Positions 8,753-19,986 are shown, numbered from the stretch's first letter. The stretch is DNA of 50,256 bases from Mariniblastus sp. (GCA_023300235.1 JALZWN010000063.1:1-50256); one strand, 5' to 3'. Program-made: numbers and translations. The notes: generated by a model not told the origin, from the letters alone.

Positions 8753-8847
8753 TGATCCGTTTGCGGGCCAACCGCTTGGCCTGCGATCAAATTTCAAAAC
8801 ACTAAACCTGCGGTCGGATTTCGAATCTGTGCTTGGTAAGCCAAGCA
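8753..8847 (+). promoter_or_regulatory. Structured rplA-rplJ spacer, candidate L10 autoregulatory leader
   Basis: Two stable hairpins lie between rplA and rplJ. The first (8753-8789) has a 10-bp helix (8762-8771 with 8776-8785, loop CCGC), a one-sided CGTT bulge and a lower 5-bp helix TGATC/GATCA. The second is TGCTTGG/CCAAGCA with loop TAAG (8830-8847), about 30 bases before the rplJ start. In other bacteria a bulged leader just upstream of rplJ binds the L10-L12 complex; position and bulge fit, but the conserved L10-leader core was not matched base by base. Confidence 0.42.
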
Positions 8848-8878
8848 AAAAGCCGCATGACTTTGAAGTGAAAATGTC

Positions 8879-9397
8879 ATGAGTAAATTAGTAAAAAACC
8901 TACTTGCAAAAGACCTGTCTAACAAACTCGACGGTGTCGAGGATTGCGTTCTAGCGAACGTAATCGGTATGGATGCAAACTCCACAAGTGCCCTCCGTAA
9001 GCGATTACGACAAAAAGGCATCGGGATGATGGTCGTCAAAAACAGCTTGGCTCAACGAGCCACTGAAGGAACATCTTTGGCTCCTGCGTTCGAAGGCATC
9101 AGCGGCACGCACGCTGTGCTTTGGGGTGCGGAAGATTTTGTCAGCCTGGTAAAAGAAGCCACGGACCTGAACAAAGACGAAGAGAGCTTTGAAGTTTTCG
9201 AAACTCGCGGTGGAGCGATGGACGGTGTCCAGCTAACTCCAGAACGAGTTCTTGAGATCAGTAAATGGCCAAGCCGTGCTGAACAACTCAGCATGTTGGT
9301 TGGTCAGATTGTGGGCCCTGGCTCGCAATTGGCTGCTCAGCTTATCGGACCTGGCGGTGCACTTGCCTCGCAAGTTAAGTCGAAAAGCGAAGAGTAA
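8879..9397 (+). CDS. rplJ: 50S ribosomal protein L10
   Basis: Stalk base protein that binds 23S rRNA next to L11 and carries the L12 dimers. It has 172 residues, normal for the family. The N-terminal rRNA-binding domain includes the conserved L-R-K-R-L-R-Q-K-G and V-V-K-N-S-L-A segments (about 40-60); the C-terminal helix after about residue 140 would bind L12. It is separated from rplA by a structured 130-base spacer and from rplL by an unusually long 296-base one. Confidence 0.96.
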   Translation: MSKLVKNLLAKDLSNKLDGVEDCVLANVIGMDANSTSALRKRLRQKGIGMMVVKNSLAQRATEGTSLAPAFEGISGTHAVLWGAEDFVSLVKEATDLNKDEESFEVFETRGGAMDGVQLTPERVLEISKWPSRAEQLSMLVGQIVGPGSQLAAQLIGPGGALASQVKSKSEE

Positions 9398-9693
9398 AAC
9401 AGCGTCTGCTGTTGAGCACAAACCAGTTTTGGGCTGGCCCTTAAAAGCCAACCCAATGACTGTTTAGATATTCAGTTCGATGCGATGATGCTTCTGCATT
9501 GCTTTGAACTAGCCCGCAAGGGCAGCACTTCGGTGCAAGTTTTCGGTTTGCCAAATCGCGGAGTCGGCAATTCGAGTCTGTTCCTTGGAAATGTTTCCAC
9601 TGAGCATTTTTTTCAAACGACAAATTTTGAATGATGATACGAGGCGACTGGGTCCCGCAACCCAATGCCTCTAGATTACGAAAGGTGACTCCA
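9398..9693 (+). promoter_or_regulatory. Structured rplJ-rplL intercistronic region
   Basis: This 296-base spacer contains several inverted repeats. Two adjacent perfect tetraloop hairpins stand out: GCCC-GCAA-GGGC (9512-9523) and GCAC-TTCG-GTGC (9525-9536), the second with the very stable C-UUCG-G loop. Further pairings are GGGCTGGC/GCCAACCC (9430-9453, one mismatch) and TTGCC/GGCAA (9548-9552, 9566-9570). It may stabilise, process or regulate rplL separately from rplJ, which would help make L12 in excess. No open frame of interest is present. Confidence 0.5.
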
Positions 9694-10104
9694 ATGTCCG
9701 AAGATACAGCAACAGTAGAATACTCCGCCGACGCAAAAGCCATCGGCGATAAGATCGCTGGTCTAACTTTGGTTCAGGCCAAAGAACTTAGCGATTACTT
9801 AGAAAACGAGCACGGCATCAAAGCCGCTGCTGGTGGTGGCGTTGTCATGGCAGCCGGCGGTGCCGGTGGTGGCGAAGCAGCCGCTGAAGCCAAAACAGAA
9901 TTCGACGTGATCCTAACCGGATTCGGCGACAAGAAGTTGGATGTCGTGAAGGTTGTTAAAACCATCACTGGCGCCTCTTTGATGGAAGCCAAGAAAATGG
10001 TCGAAGGCTGCCCAGCAACCTTGAAAGAAGCAGCTTCGAAAGAAGATTGCGACAAGATCAAAGCGGATGTTGAAGCTGCCGGTGGTAGCATCGAACTCAA
10101 GTAA
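9694..10104 (+). CDS. rplL: 50S ribosomal protein L7/L12
   Basis: Multi-copy stalk protein that recruits translation GTPases. The ATG at 9694 gives 136 residues; it is preceded by AAAGGTGACT at good spacing. The frame stays open upstream to 9631, but those residues do not resemble L12. N-terminal dimerisation segment (about 10-40), Ala/Gly-rich hinge (about 43-65) and C-terminal factor-binding domain with T-x-F-D-V-I-L-T, K-I/V-x-V-V-K and L-M-E-A-K-K-M-V-E are all visible. Slightly longer than the usual 120-130 residues because of the N-terminus. Confidence 0.96.
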   Translation: MSEDTATVEYSADAKAIGDKIAGLTLVQAKELSDYLENEHGIKAAAGGGVVMAAGGAGGGEAAAEAKTEFDVILTGFGDKKLDVVKVVKTITGASLMEAKKMVEGCPATLKEAASKEDCDKIKADVEAAGGSIELK

Positions 10105-10825
10105 GCTCTCGATCTAATCGAGCGTTTATTGATTTCAGCATGAAGCGGGCTGGCCACTGGCCAGCCACGTTCCTCCGCTGAAACGGCGATAAATTGGAGT
10201 TCATTGGCGGTACGTTCGCGTGCCGCCAATTGCCGTTTAGGCTGCTCTTTTCGTCGAAACTCCGCTAGATGCCATTAAAAGACAGTTAGTGCCGCGTTCT
10301 ACCCCATTGGCGGGTAAATGCGTCTTTCGCTGCCTTTTTGCAGCTAGCAGATGTCAAATTTGATAATTTGTGGTACCATCCCGGCTTCTGCACCTTTACG
10401 TGAGCGACTTTTCTATTACGTAATTGCAGGACAAACGGCTTGAAGATGCCACGAAACAGGATGTCAATTTAACAGTCAACTTGCATTCAGAACCTTGCGC
10501 CGACATTTGGGCAGGTTTGTTGTGGTTGGACAATATCAGGGATTATATATGCACTCCAACCACAGGCTTGGACATTTGTTCAGTGCCAAGAAATGTGTTG
10601 GGGTTTTTGTGCGCGTGCAGGTAGACCAAATCAGTCTTCGCTCTTTCGTATCAAATGCATCGGCATTCTTGTACTTGTCTTTCCAGTCTGCTTGCAATTT
10701 TCTGCTAAGCCTTCATCAGTTGGTTCGCAACCAACACCTTACCAACATTCCTCATTTTATTAATGTTGGCCCCAAACGTATCCCCAACTGTTTCCCAGTA
10801 AACCGATAGTGGAGATTCCGCGCTT
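10105..10825 (+). promoter_or_regulatory. Long rplL-rpoB spacer with attenuator-like hairpins
   Basis: This 721-base gap carries three clear inverted repeats: GGCTGGCC-ACT-GGCCAGCC (10148-10166); a 12-bp stem 10203-10214/10219-10230 capped by TTCG; and TGTGGTTGGA/TCCAACCACA (10521-10530, 10555-10564). The first two lie close to the rplL stop and recall the E. coli rplL-rpoB attenuator region, although no T-run follows directly. A weak promoter-like pair TTGCAG (10338) and GATAAT (10362) suggests separate initiation for rpoB. Two short open frames (10424-10624, 10495-10809) have no ribosome-binding site or protein-like composition and are not called. Confidence 0.5.
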
Positions 10826-13800
10826 ATGGCAACCCCAGTTGAGCGACGATTAGCACCCGATCAAAAACGCACCTTTGGCAGTGGCCGCGATTATCGCACG
10901 CCACCTGATCTAACCCAGATCCAAACCAAGAGCTATTCTGCTTTTTTGCAGCTAGAGAATCCGGAAAAGCGCAAGCTTCACGGAATCGAAGGTGTACTAC
11001 AAGAGATTTTCCCGATCCAAAGCTACGACAAAAGCTTGTCGCTTAGCTATGTTCGGTATGAGCTGGGCAAGCCCCGTTACACGCCTGAAGAGTGTCGCCA
11101 ATTGCGGATGACCTACGGTCAACCGTTCCGCGTGTGGTTGCGTCTGGACAAAGAGCAAGCCATCGAAGAGGAAGTCTTCTTAGGCGACATTCCTGTCATG
11201 CTTGGCGGTGGTGAGTTTATCATCAACGGCGCCGAGCGTGTTGTCGTTAGCCAGCTGCACCGTTCGCCTGGCATCGACTTCGTGATGGACACTGACACGA
11301 CTTCGGATCGTAAGCTGGCAAGTTGCCGCGTGATTCCGGAGCGTGGTAGCTGGATCGAAATTAACGCGACCAAGAAGGACGCGTTGACTGTCCGTATCGA
11401 CCAGAGCGGCAAGTTCAGTGCGTTGACACTGCTTCGTGCGATGGATCCAAAGTACAGCGAAGATTCGGACATCTTGCGTGCGTTCTACGAGACTAAGAAA
11501 GTCAAAGTCGTCGACGGCCGTAGTGCTGCCAAGCTTGAAGGCAAGATCGCTGTTGACGATATCGTTTACCCGGCAAACAGTGATCGCGCTGGCGAGATCA
11601 TCGTTGAAGTCGGCCACAAGATCGGCAAAGACGCTTCGGAGTTGATTTGCACTTCGGGCGTAAAGACTTGTGAAATCATGATGCCGCCGAAGACATCATT
11701 GATCTTCAACTCATTGATCGAAGACAACACCTCCAGCCACGAAGAAGCGTTGCTGCGGATTTACCAGCGTTTGCGACCGGGCAACCCACCTGCTTTGGAA
11801 AAGGCACGCACGTTGTTCCGCGAAAAATTCTTTGATTCCAACCGTTATCGCTTGGGACGAGTGGGTCGGTTTCGCATCAACCGCAAGCTAGACCTGAACG
11901 TCAGCGAAAAAGAGATGACGCTGCGTCCAGAAGACATCCTGGAATCAGTTCGCTACATCCTTGAGTTATCGACTCCTGGTGGCAGCGCTCACGTCGACGA
12001 TATTGACCACTTGGGTAACCGACGCCTTCGCACGATCGACGAACTGGCTTGCGATGAACTTCGCAAAGGCTTCTTGAAGCTTCGCCGGACCGTCCAAGAG
12101 CGCATGAGCTTGCGTGACCAGGAAGACATGACACCGCGTAGCTTGGTGAATCCAAAAAGCGTTTCTGCGGCGATCGATTACTTCTTCGGTCGTGGTGAAC
12201 TTTCGCAGGTGGTTGACCAGACCAACCCACTGTCACAGTTAACTCACGAGCGTCGTCTTTCGGCACTTGGCCCTGGTGGTTTGAATCGTAAGCGTGCGGG
12301 CTTTGAAGTTCGCGACGTTCACATTTCTCACTACGGTCGTATTTGCCCGATTGAGACTCCTGAAGGTACAAACATTGGCTTGATCTCCAGCCTCGCGATT
12401 TACGCGAGCGTGGATGACTACGGTTTTTTGGTGACTCCCTACATCGTTGTCAAAGGCGGCGTGGTCACCGACGAAGTCGCTTGGCTCCGAGCCGACGAAG
12501 AAACCGAAGCCTATGTTGCACCGGCGGATACACCGATTGAAAACGGTGCGATCGTCGCCAGCAAGGCACTCGGCGGAAACGTTGTGGCTCGCTTTAAGGC
12601 TGACTTCGAATTGGCTTCGCCGGACGAGATCAAGTACATGGACATCGCGCCGGCTCAAATGGTCGGCGTATCGGCGGGTTTGATTCCGTTCCTTGAGCAC
12701 GACGATGCGAACCGTGCGTTGATGGGATCGAACATGCAGCGCCAAGCCGTTCCGCTATTGGTGGCCGAGCCGCCGATCGTTGGTACTGGTATGGAGGTTC
12801 AAGTCGCGGAAAACTCTGCGATGCTGATTCGTGCCAAACGGGCCGGCAAGGTCAAGTACGTTGATTCGACTCGCATCGAAATCGGCAACGACGTTTACGA
12901 TTTGAAAAAGTACGTCGGCCTGAACGAGCGAACCTGTCAAAACCAAAAGCCACTGATCAAGCCTGGTCAAGAGGTCAAAAAAGGCGAAGTCATCGCTGAC
13001 GGTGCTGCGACTTACAAGGGTCAACTGGCACTCGGTCGCAACGTGCTGGTCGGGTTTATGTCGTTCGACGGTTGCAACTACGAAGATGCGATCATTATTA
13101 GTGAAGAGCTTGTCCGCAACGACACGTACACCTCGATTCACATCGAAGAGTTTGACGTCGAAGTTCGCGAGACCAAGCTTGGCCGCGAAGAATTCACTCG
13201 CGACATTCCCAACGTCAGCGAAAAGGCTCTTCGGAACCTCGACGAAAACGGAATCATCCAAGTCGGTACTTACGTCCGTCCAGGTGACATTTTGGTCGGC
13301 AAGGTGTCTCCGAAATCGAAAACCGAATTGACTCCTGAAGAAAAATTGCTTCACGCGATCTTTGGTCGTGCCGGTGAAGACGTAAAGAACGATTCGTTGG
13401 AAGTGTCTTCGGGCATCGAGGGAATCGTCATCGACAGTCAGCGTTTCTCACGCCGCATGAGCCTTTCAGAAGAAGAACGAAAAGTCTTCGAAAAGGACCT
13501 CAAGGCAGCCGAAAACGACGGCAACGAGCACGTTGCTGAAGTCTTTGGCGAGATGATTGTGGCGATGGAAAAAGTCACTGGCAAAACATTGACCGACGAA
13601 GACGAAACTCCGTTGGTTCGCGATCAAGACCCAAAGTTTGTTGCTGAAAAGGCAGCTAACTTCCGTTTGAGCAGCGTTGTCGATGCGATGCGTAGCGATG
13701 ATAAGATTAAGCAAGTCACTGCGATCTTCAAAGAGCATGATCCGTTGGTCGAAAAGGCCATCGATGCTCGTGACCGCACCGTCAACAGCATGAAGCGTGG

Positions 13801-14557
13801 CGATGAACTTCGCAGCGGAGTGCTACAGATGGTCAAGGTTTATATCGCGACCAAGCGTACGATCTCCGTCGGCGACAAGATGGCCGGACGTCACGGCAAC
13901 AAGGGTGTGATTTCTAAGATCTTACCGATCGAAGACATGCCTTACCTTGAAGACGGTACACCGATTCAAATCATGTTGAATCCACTGGGTGTTCCATCGC
14001 GTATGAACGTGGGGCAGATCCTTGAGACCCACTTGGGTTGGGCCGGATCGAAGCTTGGTTTCCAAGCGATCACGCCTGTGTTCGATGGTGCGACGGAAGC
14101 TGAGATCAACGATTGTTTGGCCGAAGCTGGCTTGCCGGCTCACGGCAAGCACCGTCTGTTCGATGGCCGCACCGGTGAAGCTTGTACGCAAGAGACAACC
14201 GTCGGTTACATCTACATGTTGAAACTGCACCACTTGGTTGACGACAAAGTCCACGCTCGAAGCACTGGACCTTACTCGTTGATCACCCAGCAACCGCTCG
14301 GTGGTAAAGCTCGTTTCGGCGGTCAACGCTTCGGAGAGATGGAAGTTTGGGCTCTGGAAGCTTATGGAGCTGCTTACATCTTGCAAGAATTGCTGACGGT
14401 CAAATCGGACGATGTTGAAGGCCGTACCAAGATCTACGAATCGATGGTCAAAGGCGAAAACACGCTTGAAGCCGGCACGCCTGCCAGTTTCGACGTTTTG
14501 ACCAACGAAATCCGAGGCCTTGCCTTGAACATGCAACTGGAAAAACGACGCGGTTAA
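10826..14557 (+). CDS. rpoB: DNA-directed RNA polymerase subunit beta
   Basis: Second largest RNA polymerase subunit, 1243 residues. Family landmarks are intact: the fork-loop and rifampicin pocket [18 protein letters not shown] (starting about 453), [20 protein letters not shown], the nucleotide-contacting segment [12 protein letters not shown] and the C-terminal anchor [19 protein letters not shown]. It lacks the large lineage-specific insertions of E. coli. In the rifampicin pocket the residues equal to E. coli F514 and N518 are Val and Thr. It is preceded by a long leader and followed by rpoC after 119 bases. Confidence 0.98.
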   Translation: MATPVERRLAPDQKRTFGSGRDYRTPPDLTQIQTKSYSAFLQLENPEKRKLHGIEGVLQEIFPIQSYDKSLSLSYVRYELGKPRYTPEECRQLRMTYGQPFRVWLRLDKEQAIEEEVFLGDIPVMLGGGEFIINGAERVVVSQLHRSPGIDFVMDTDTTSDRKLASCRVIPERGSWIEINATKKDALTVRIDQSGKFSALTLLRAMDPKYSEDSDILRAFYETKKVKVVDGRSAAKLEGKIAVDDIVYPANSDRAGEIIVEVGHKIGKDASELICTSGVKTCEIMMPPKTSLIFNSLIEDNTSSHEEALLRIYQRLRPGNPPALEKARTLFREKFFDSNRYRLGRVGRFRINRKLDLNVSEKEMTLRPEDILESVRYILELSTPGGSAHVDDIDHLGNRRLRTIDELACDELRKGFLKLRRTVQERMSLRDQEDMTPRSLVNPKSVSAAIDYFFGRGELSQVVDQTNPLSQLTHERRLSALGPGGLNRKRAGFEVRDVHISHYGRICPIETPEGTNIGLISSLAIYASVDDYGFLVTPYIVVKGGVVTDEVAWLRADEETEAYVAPADTPIENGAIVASKALGGNVVARFKADFELASPDEIKYMDIAPAQMVGVSAGLIPFLEHDDANRALMGSNMQRQAVPLLVAEPPIVGTGMEVQVAENSAMLIRAKRAGKVKYVDSTRIEIGNDVYDLKKYVGLNERTCQNQKPLIKPGQEVKKGEVIADGAATYKGQLALGRNVLVGFMSFDGCNYEDAIIISEELVRNDTYTSIHIEEFDVEVRETKLGREEFTRDIPNVSEKALRNLDENGIIQVGTYVRPGDILVGKVSPKSKTELTPEEKLLHAIFGRAGEDVKNDSLEVSSGIEGIVIDSQRFSRRMSLSEEERKVFEKDLKAAENDGNEHVAEVFGEMIVAMEKVTGKTLTDEDETPLVRDQDPKFVAEKAANFRLSSVVDAMRSDDKIKQVTAIFKEHDPLVEKAIDARDRTVNSMKRGDELRSGVLQMVKVYIATKRTISVGDKMAGRHGNKGVISKILPIEDMPYLEDGTPIQIMLNPLGVPSRMNVGQILETHLGWAGSKLGFQAITPVFDGATEAEINDCLAEAGLPAHGKHRLFDGRTGEACTQETTVGYIYMLKLHHLVDDKVHARSTGPYSLITQQPLGGKARFGGQRFGEMEVWALEAYGAAYILQELLTVKSDDVEGRTKIYESMVKGENTLEAGTPASFDVLTNEIRGLALNMQLEKRRG

Positions 14558-14576
14558 ACCCAACCGCGATCACAGA

Positions 14577-14607
14577 TACACGCCAGTGGTGAACCTGCTG
14601 GCGTGTA
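14577..14607 (+). promoter_or_regulatory. Hairpin between rpoB and rpoC
   Basis: A 10-bp perfect stem TACACGCCAG (14577-14586)/CTGGCGTGTA (14598-14607) with an 11-base loop, 20 bases after the rpoB stop. No T-run follows, so processing or pausing is more likely than termination. Confidence 0.5.
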
Positions 14608-14676
14608 CTGTATCGATGCCCAACGCCCCCCCACAAATCAAACATATCCACAGTTCCAATAGGACAGGTGAATTTT

Positions 14677-17600
14677 ATGGCAACTGCCGACACCACCTAC
14701 GATCGCGTCAACGATTACGCTTCGGTCAAGATTTCACTAGCTCGCCCACACGACATCCGCAGTTGGTCGATGGGCGAAGTGAAGAAGCCTGAAACGATCA
14801 ACTACCGTACGTACCGACCTGAAAAAGACGGTCTGTTCTGCGAGCGAATTTTCGGCCCTGAAAAGGACTGGGAGTGTGCTTGTGGTAAGTACCGCGGCAT
14901 GAAGTACAAAGGCATGATTTGCGATCGCTGTGGCGTTAAAGTCACTCACTCTCGCGTTCGCCGTAAACGAATGGGCCACATCGAGCTCGCCGCTCCTGTG
15001 GTTCACATTTGGTTCTTCAAAGCCATGCCTAGTCGTCTGGGTAACTTGCTGTCGATGAAGACCAGTAGCTTGGAAAAAGTAATTTACTTCCAAGACTATG
15101 TCGTCACCATTCCTGGCGATACCGATCTTGAAAAACAACAACTGTTGACCGAAGAAGAGTACCGGGCCAAAGTGGCCGAATTCGGCGCTGGTAGCTTCAC
15201 TGCCAAAATGGGTGCCGAAGCCGTACGCGATTTGCTGGGCGAACTTGACTTGGTTCACCTCTCAGAAGAACTGCGGACCGACTTGGCCGAAACAGGCTCC
15301 AAGCAAAAGCGTAAAGACCTGACCAATCGCTTGAAGATCGTTGAGGCGATCCGTGACAGTGACAACAAGCCTGAGTGGATGGTCCTTGATGTCATCCCCG
15401 TCATTCCTCCGGACCTTCGTCCGCTGGTTTTGCTTGACTCAGGTAACTTTGCTACCTCCGACTTGAACGACCTTTACCGCCGGATTATCAACCGCAACAA
15501 CCGCTTGCGTAAGTTGGTCGACTTGAACGCTCCTGAAGTCATCATCCGCAACGAAAAGCGTATGCTTCAGCAGTCGGTCGATGCGTTGTTTGATAACAAC
15601 CGCTGTAAACGTCCGGTGCTCGGCTCAAGCAACCGACCGCTGAAATCTTTGACCGACATGATCAAGGGCAAGCAGGGGCGTTTCCGTGAAAACCTACTCG
15701 GCAAGCGTGTTGACTATTCAGCTCGTTCGGTCATCGTGGTGGGTTCACGTTTGAAGCTACACCAATGTGGTTTGCCAAAGAAAATCGCGTTGGAGTTGTT
15801 CCAGCCGTTCATCATCCGCAAGCTTAAAGAACTTGGTCACGCTGACACGATCAAAAGCGCCAAGAAAATGCTCGAACGGAAGGACGAAGAGGTCTGGGAT
15901 ATCCTCGAGCAAGTCATCCGCAACCACCCGGTCATGCTCAACCGTGCTCCTACGCTTCACCGCATGGGCATCCAGGCCTTCGAGCCGACGTTGGTAGAAG
16001 GCAACGCGATTCACTTGCACCCGCTGGCGTGTAAAGGCTTCAACGCTGACTTCGACGGGGACCAGATGGCCGTCCACTTGCCGCTTTCGATTGAGGCACA
16101 AGTTGAAGCTCACACGTTGATGCTTTCGACCAACAATATTTTTGCTCCGTCCAACGGCCGTCCGATCATGAGCCCGTCTCAGGACACCGTGATGGGTTGC
16201 AACTACGTTTCGTTAGTGCTGCCGAATCAAAAAGGCGAAGGCATGATCTTCTCCTCACCGGACGAAGCGGACACAGCTTACTCGTTGGGCGTGATCAACT
16301 TGCACAGCAAGATCAAGGTCCGGATCCCAGCAGGCCGTTTCATTCGCCAGCACTCAGGCCCCGGCGAGCGTTTGCCGGCTCAGATCATCGAGACCAGCTA
16401 CGGCCGGATCATGTTCAACATGATGTTGCCTGAGGGCTTGGATTACTACAACTACCCGCTTAAGAGTAGCGATCTCGCGGTTGTGATTTCTGACTGTTAC
16501 CAAACCCTCGGTCGTCGCGAAACGATTGAGCTGTTGGATGACATGAACCAGCTTGGTTTCCGCGAGAGCACCCGCAGTGGTCTTTCGTTCGCGACCGATG
16601 ACCTGGTGACACCCGAATCCAAAGAAACTATCGTTGCGACTGCGGACAAAGAAGTTCTCAAGCTCCGCAAGCACTACGAACGCGGTATTATCACCGAGAA
16701 CGAGCGATACCAAAAAGTACTTGAAGCTTGGACACACGCTCGTGAGCAGATTACCGCTGAGATGATGGCGGCGATGGAAGTCGACTTCCGCGGTGGCGAC
16801 GGCTACGTCAACCCTGTGTTCCTAATGGCGGACTCGGGTGCTCGTGGTGGTAAAGAACAAATTCGCCAGCTCGCTGGCATGCGTGGTTTGATGGCCAAGC
16901 CGACCGGTGAGATCATCGAGACACCGATTAAGGCGAACTTTCGCGAAGGCCTGTCCGTCTTGGAATACTTCTCCTCGACTCACGGTGCTCGTAAAGGTTT
17001 GGCGGATACGGCTCTGAAAACAGCTGACTCGGGTTACCTAACTCGTAAACTGGCTGACGTTGCCCAAAACGTTGTGATCACCATGGAAGACTGCGGCACG
17101 GTTCGCGGAATCACCAAAGGTTTGGTTGCACGCGGCGAGCACATCGAAGTCTCGTTGGCCATTGCGGTTAATGGACGCGTTTCACGTCAGAACATCGTTA
17201 ACCCAGTTACCGATGAAGTGATCGTCAAAGAAAGCCAAATGATCACCCCAGAAATCGGGCGAAAGCTCGAAGGCATGGGCATCAAGAGCATTCAAGTCCG
17301 AAGCCCGATGACTTGTGAAGCACCGCTGGGTGTTTGCCGTTGTTGCTACGGAATGGACATGTCCACCGGTGACCTTGTTGAACAAGGCATGGCGGTCGGC
17401 ATCATCGCTGCTCAATCGATTGGTGAACCTGGTACTCAGTTGACCATGCGTACATTCCACATTGGTGGTGTGGCCGGTGGTGACATTGAAGAAAACGAAA
17501 AGTCTTGCACCAAGGCTGGCATCATCAAGTATGCGAAGATGAAGGCGGTAACCAACGACAAAGGTGAAACCGTTGTTCTTAATCGTAATGGTGAAATCAT

Positions 17601-19986
17601 CATCACCGACGATCGCGGTCGTGAACTTGAAAAGCACAGTGTGCCCCAAGGTTCTACGCTGGTCGTTGCTGAAGGCAAAAAAGTCAAAGCCAAAGACGTC
17701 GTCTGCCAGTGGAACCCGCACATTACTCCGGTTATCGCGGAAGTCGCTGGTAAGGTTCGCCACGAGGATATCATCGAGGGCGTGACGATGATGGCTGAAG
17801 CCGAATCAAGCGGCACAATTCGAAAAACGATCATCGACTCGAAGAAGGACATGCACCCGCAGATCATTATCGAGGACGCCGAAGGCAAACCGCTGGACGT
17901 GTACTACCTACCTGAAAAGGCCGCGATCACGATCGACGAAGGCATGATGATTTCCGCTGGTACAACCATCGCGGAAACACCTCGCCAAACTTCAGGCATC
18001 TCCGACATTACCGGTGGTCTACCTCGTGTTACCGAGATTTTTGAAGCTCGTAAGCCAAAGGATCCTGCGATTTTGGCCGAGATCGATGGTCTCATCGAGA
18101 TCATGCCAGAAAAGAAACGTGGCAAGCTTTCCATGATGGTTCGCAACGAAAGCGGCCTAGAAGTCGAACACTTGGTGCCTCCTGGCAAACCGCTTCGAGT
18201 CCGCTCGGGCGACGAAGTGGAAGCCGGCGATCAGCTGGTCGATGGTCCGCTCGTGCCACACGACATCCTGCGAGTTTCAGGTGAAGAGCTTGTTCAGAAA
18301 TACTTGTGCCACGAAGTCCAACAGGTCTATCGTAGCCAGAAGGTAGAAATCAACGACAAGCACATCGAGATCATTATTGCTCGCATGCTTCGCAAAGTAA
18401 AAATCGATTCTGCTGGCGACACTCACATGTTGCCTGGTTTGATTTGCGATCGCTTTGATTTCCAAACCGTCAACGACAGTCTCGCCGACAGCGTCAAAAT
18501 CACCGACAAAGGTGACAGCGACTTCAGCAAGAGCCAGATCGTTGCAAAGCAAGTCTTCGAAGAAACAAACGCCAAGATCGAAACCCTCGGTGGCAAACCA
18601 GCCAAGAGCACCAAGCCTCGTCAGGCCAAGTGTAGCACTCAGTTGCTGGGTATCACCAAGGCAGCCGTTCAAAGCTCAAGCTTTATCTCAGCGGCGTCGT
18701 TCCAAGAGACGACCAAAGTTCTGACCGAAGCTGCTCTGGCAGGCAAGGTCGACAACTTGGTTGGTTTGAAAGAGAACGTCATCCTTGGTCACTTGATTCC
18801 GGCTGGTACAGGCTTCCGAACCTTCCAAGAATCAGAAGTCCAATACAACTTGGAAGCCATGAGAGAAGCTGCAGCACAACCTGCTCAGACGCTCGAAGAG
18901 ACCTTCCCGTTGTTAGAGTCAGGTGCACCAGTCGGCGATGGCGGTGGAGATCAATTCACCAACGCCATGACCAACGATAACGTGACACCTATCGATGCAG
19001 GCGGAGGCGTTGATCCACTATCTGCCTTGATCGGTGGTCAAACATCAACCGAAGCCGCCACGGACGACTTGACCAAAATCGAAGGCGTCGGTCCTGCGAT
19101 TGCCAAGCACCTGAATACTGCGGGCATCAACTCGTTCTCCGATCTTGCCGGAACAAAGCCAGCTCGAATCCGCGAGATCCTTGATGAAGTCGGGGGCTTT
19201 GCGGCTCACGACCCGTCCACTTGGCCTGACCAAGCTCAATTGGCAGCCGTTGGTGCTTGGGACGAACTGAAGGAATGGCAAGACCAGCTTGATGGTGGTC
19301 GCGTGATCGGTGGAGCAGAAGCCCCCGCCGAAACCACTGCCCCTGAAGCAATCGCACCAGTCACGCCAGGCGTTGACGCTGCGGCCGGGTTTGCCGCCAG
19401 CACACCGGCGGCACCAGCGACACCTGAACCAGTTGCACCGGCAGCCGAAGCAGCAACACCTGCTCCTGCAGTCGATCCAGCCGCTGAAGATGACTTGACC
19501 AAGATCGAAGGCGTTGGACCCAAGATTGCCGAGCATCTAAAGGTGAACCACATCAAGACGTTTGCTCAACTAGCAGCGACTGATCCTAAGAAGGTCCACG
19601 AGATCCTGGTTTACGGTGGCTTTGCCGCTCACGACCCAGGTACTTGGTCCGAGCAAGCCAAACTGGCTGCCGCGGGCGAATGGGACAAATTGAACCAATG
19701 GCAAGACGAACTTGACGGCGGAAAAGAAGTCGCTGGTAGCGACGACCTGACCAAAATCGAGGGAATCGGCCCCAAGGTCGCGGAACTGCTCAACAGCAGC
19801 AGCATCACGACCTACAAGAAGCTAGCCGAAACCCAAGCGGACGCGATCAAAGAAATTTTGACCGCTGCCGGTGGAATCATGGCCAATATGAACCCGTCTA
19901 CATGGCCCGACCAAGCCCAATTGGCTGCCGCCGGCGAGTGGGACAAGCTCAAACAGTGGCAAGATGAACTTGATGGTGGTGTGTAG
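14677..19986 (+). CDS. rpoC: DNA-directed RNA polymerase subunit beta', with three C-terminal helix-hairpin-helix modules
   Basis: Largest RNA polymerase subunit, 1769 residues against about 1200-1400 in most bacteria. The ATG at 14677 follows AGGACAGGTG. The zinc-ribbon C-A-C...C-D-R-C-G, the catalytic [12 protein letters not shown], the trigger-loop region and the second zinc site ([15 protein letters not shown]) are all present, and the normal C-terminus (H-L-I-P-A-G-T-G, about 1371-1378) is complete. About 375 further residues follow: an acidic/Gly linker, then three modules of about 79 residues (from 1463, 1605 and 1689), each starting D-D-L-T-K-I-E-G-[VI]-G-P and ending W-Q-D-[QE]-L-D-G-G. 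A Pro/Ala linker separates the first two. The motif is a helix-hairpin-helix, a fold that often binds nucleic acid. Confidence 0.97.
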   Translation: MATADTTYDRVNDYASVKISLARPHDIRSWSMGEVKKPETINYRTYRPEKDGLFCERIFGPEKDWECACGKYRGMKYKGMICDRCGVKVTHSRVRRKRMGHIELAAPVVHIWFFKAMPSRLGNLLSMKTSSLEKVIYFQDYVVTIPGDTDLEKQQLLTEEEYRAKVAEFGAGSFTAKMGAEAVRDLLGELDLVHLSEELRTDLAETGSKQKRKDLTNRLKIVEAIRDSDNKPEWMVLDVIPVIPPDLRPLVLLDSGNFATSDLNDLYRRIINRNNRLRKLVDLNAPEVIIRNEKRMLQQSVDALFDNNRCKRPVLGSSNRPLKSLTDMIKGKQGRFRENLLGKRVDYSARSVIVVGSRLKLHQCGLPKKIALELFQPFIIRKLKELGHADTIKSAKKMLERKDEEVWDILEQVIRNHPVMLNRAPTLHRMGIQAFEPTLVEGNAIHLHPLACKGFNADFDGDQMAVHLPLSIEAQVEAHTLMLSTNNIFAPSNGRPIMSPSQDTVMGCNYVSLVLPNQKGEGMIFSSPDEADTAYSLGVINLHSKIKVRIPAGRFIRQHSGPGERLPAQIIETSYGRIMFNMMLPEGLDYYNYPLKSSDLAVVISDCYQTLGRRETIELLDDMNQLGFRESTRSGLSFATDDLVTPESKETIVATADKEVLKLRKHYERGIITENERYQKVLEAWTHAREQITAEMMAAMEVDFRGGDGYVNPVFLMADSGARGGKEQIRQLAGMRGLMAKPTGEIIETPIKANFREGLSVLEYFSSTHGARKGLADTALKTADSGYLTRKLADVAQNVVITMEDCGTVRGITKGLVARGEHIEVSLAIAVNGRVSRQNIVNPVTDEVIVKESQMITPEIGRKLEGMGIKSIQVRSPMTCEAPLGVCRCCYGMDMSTGDLVEQGMAVGIIAAQSIGEPGTQLTMRTFHIGGVAGGDIEENEKSCTKAGIIKYAKMKAVTNDKGETVVLNRNGEIIITDDRGRELEKHSVPQGSTLVVAEGKKVKAKDVVCQWNPHITPVIAEVAGKVRHEDIIEGVTMMAEAESSGTIRKTIIDSKKDMHPQIIIEDAEGKPLDVYYLPEKAAITIDEGMMISAGTTIAETPRQTSGISDITGGLPRVTEIFEARKPKDPAILAEIDGLIEIMPEKKRGKLSMMVRNESGLEVEHLVPPGKPLRVRSGDEVEAGDQLVDGPLVPHDILRVSGEELVQKYLCHEVQQVYRSQKVEINDKHIEIIIARMLRKVKIDSAGDTHMLPGLICDRFDFQTVNDSLADSVKITDKGDSDFSKSQIVAKQVFEETNAKIETLGGKPAKSTKPRQAKCSTQLLGITKAAVQSSSFISAASFQETTKVLTEAALAGKVDNLVGLKENVILGHLIPAGTGFRTFQESEVQYNLEAMREAAAQPAQTLEETFPLLESGAPVGDGGGDQFTNAMTNDNVTPIDAGGGVDPLSALIGGQTSTEAATDDLTKIEGVGPAIAKHLNTAGINSFSDLAGTKPARIREILDEVGGFAAHDPSTWPDQAQLAAVGAWDELKEWQDQLDGGRVIGGAEAPAETTAPEAIAPVTPGVDAAAGFAASTPAAPATPEPVAPAAEAATPAPAVDPAAEDDLTKIEGVGPKIAEHLKVNHIKTFAQLAATDPKKVHEILVYGGFAAHDPGTWSEQAKLAAAGEWDKLNQWQDELDGGKEVAGSDDLTKIEGIGPKVAELLNSSSITTYKKLAETQADAIKEILTAAGGIMANMNPSTWPDQAQLAAAGEWDKLKQWQDELDGGV
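19063..19299 (+). repeat. RpoC HhH module 1 (coding repeat)
   Basis: 79 codons starting [11 protein letters not shown] and containing [18 protein letters not shown]. First of three copies at the 3' end of rpoC; followed by a Pro/Ala-rich linker of about 63 residues. Confidence 0.93.
19489..19722 (+). repeat. RpoC HhH module 2 (coding repeat)
   Basis: 78 codons starting [11 protein letters not shown] and containing [18 protein letters not shown]. Clearly homologous to modules 1 and 3 along the whole length; only six residues separate it from module 3. Confidence 0.93.
19741..19980 (+). repeat. RpoC HhH module 3 (coding repeat)
   Basis: 80 codons starting [11 protein letters not shown] and containing [14 protein letters not shown]. 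It ends two codons before the rpoC stop, so the module is the physical C-terminus of beta'. Confidence 0.93.

Noticed and set aside
10424-10809. Two overlapping short frames upstream of rpoB as leader peptides
   Set aside because: There is no ribosome-binding site, the composition is not protein-like, and the inverted repeat spans them.
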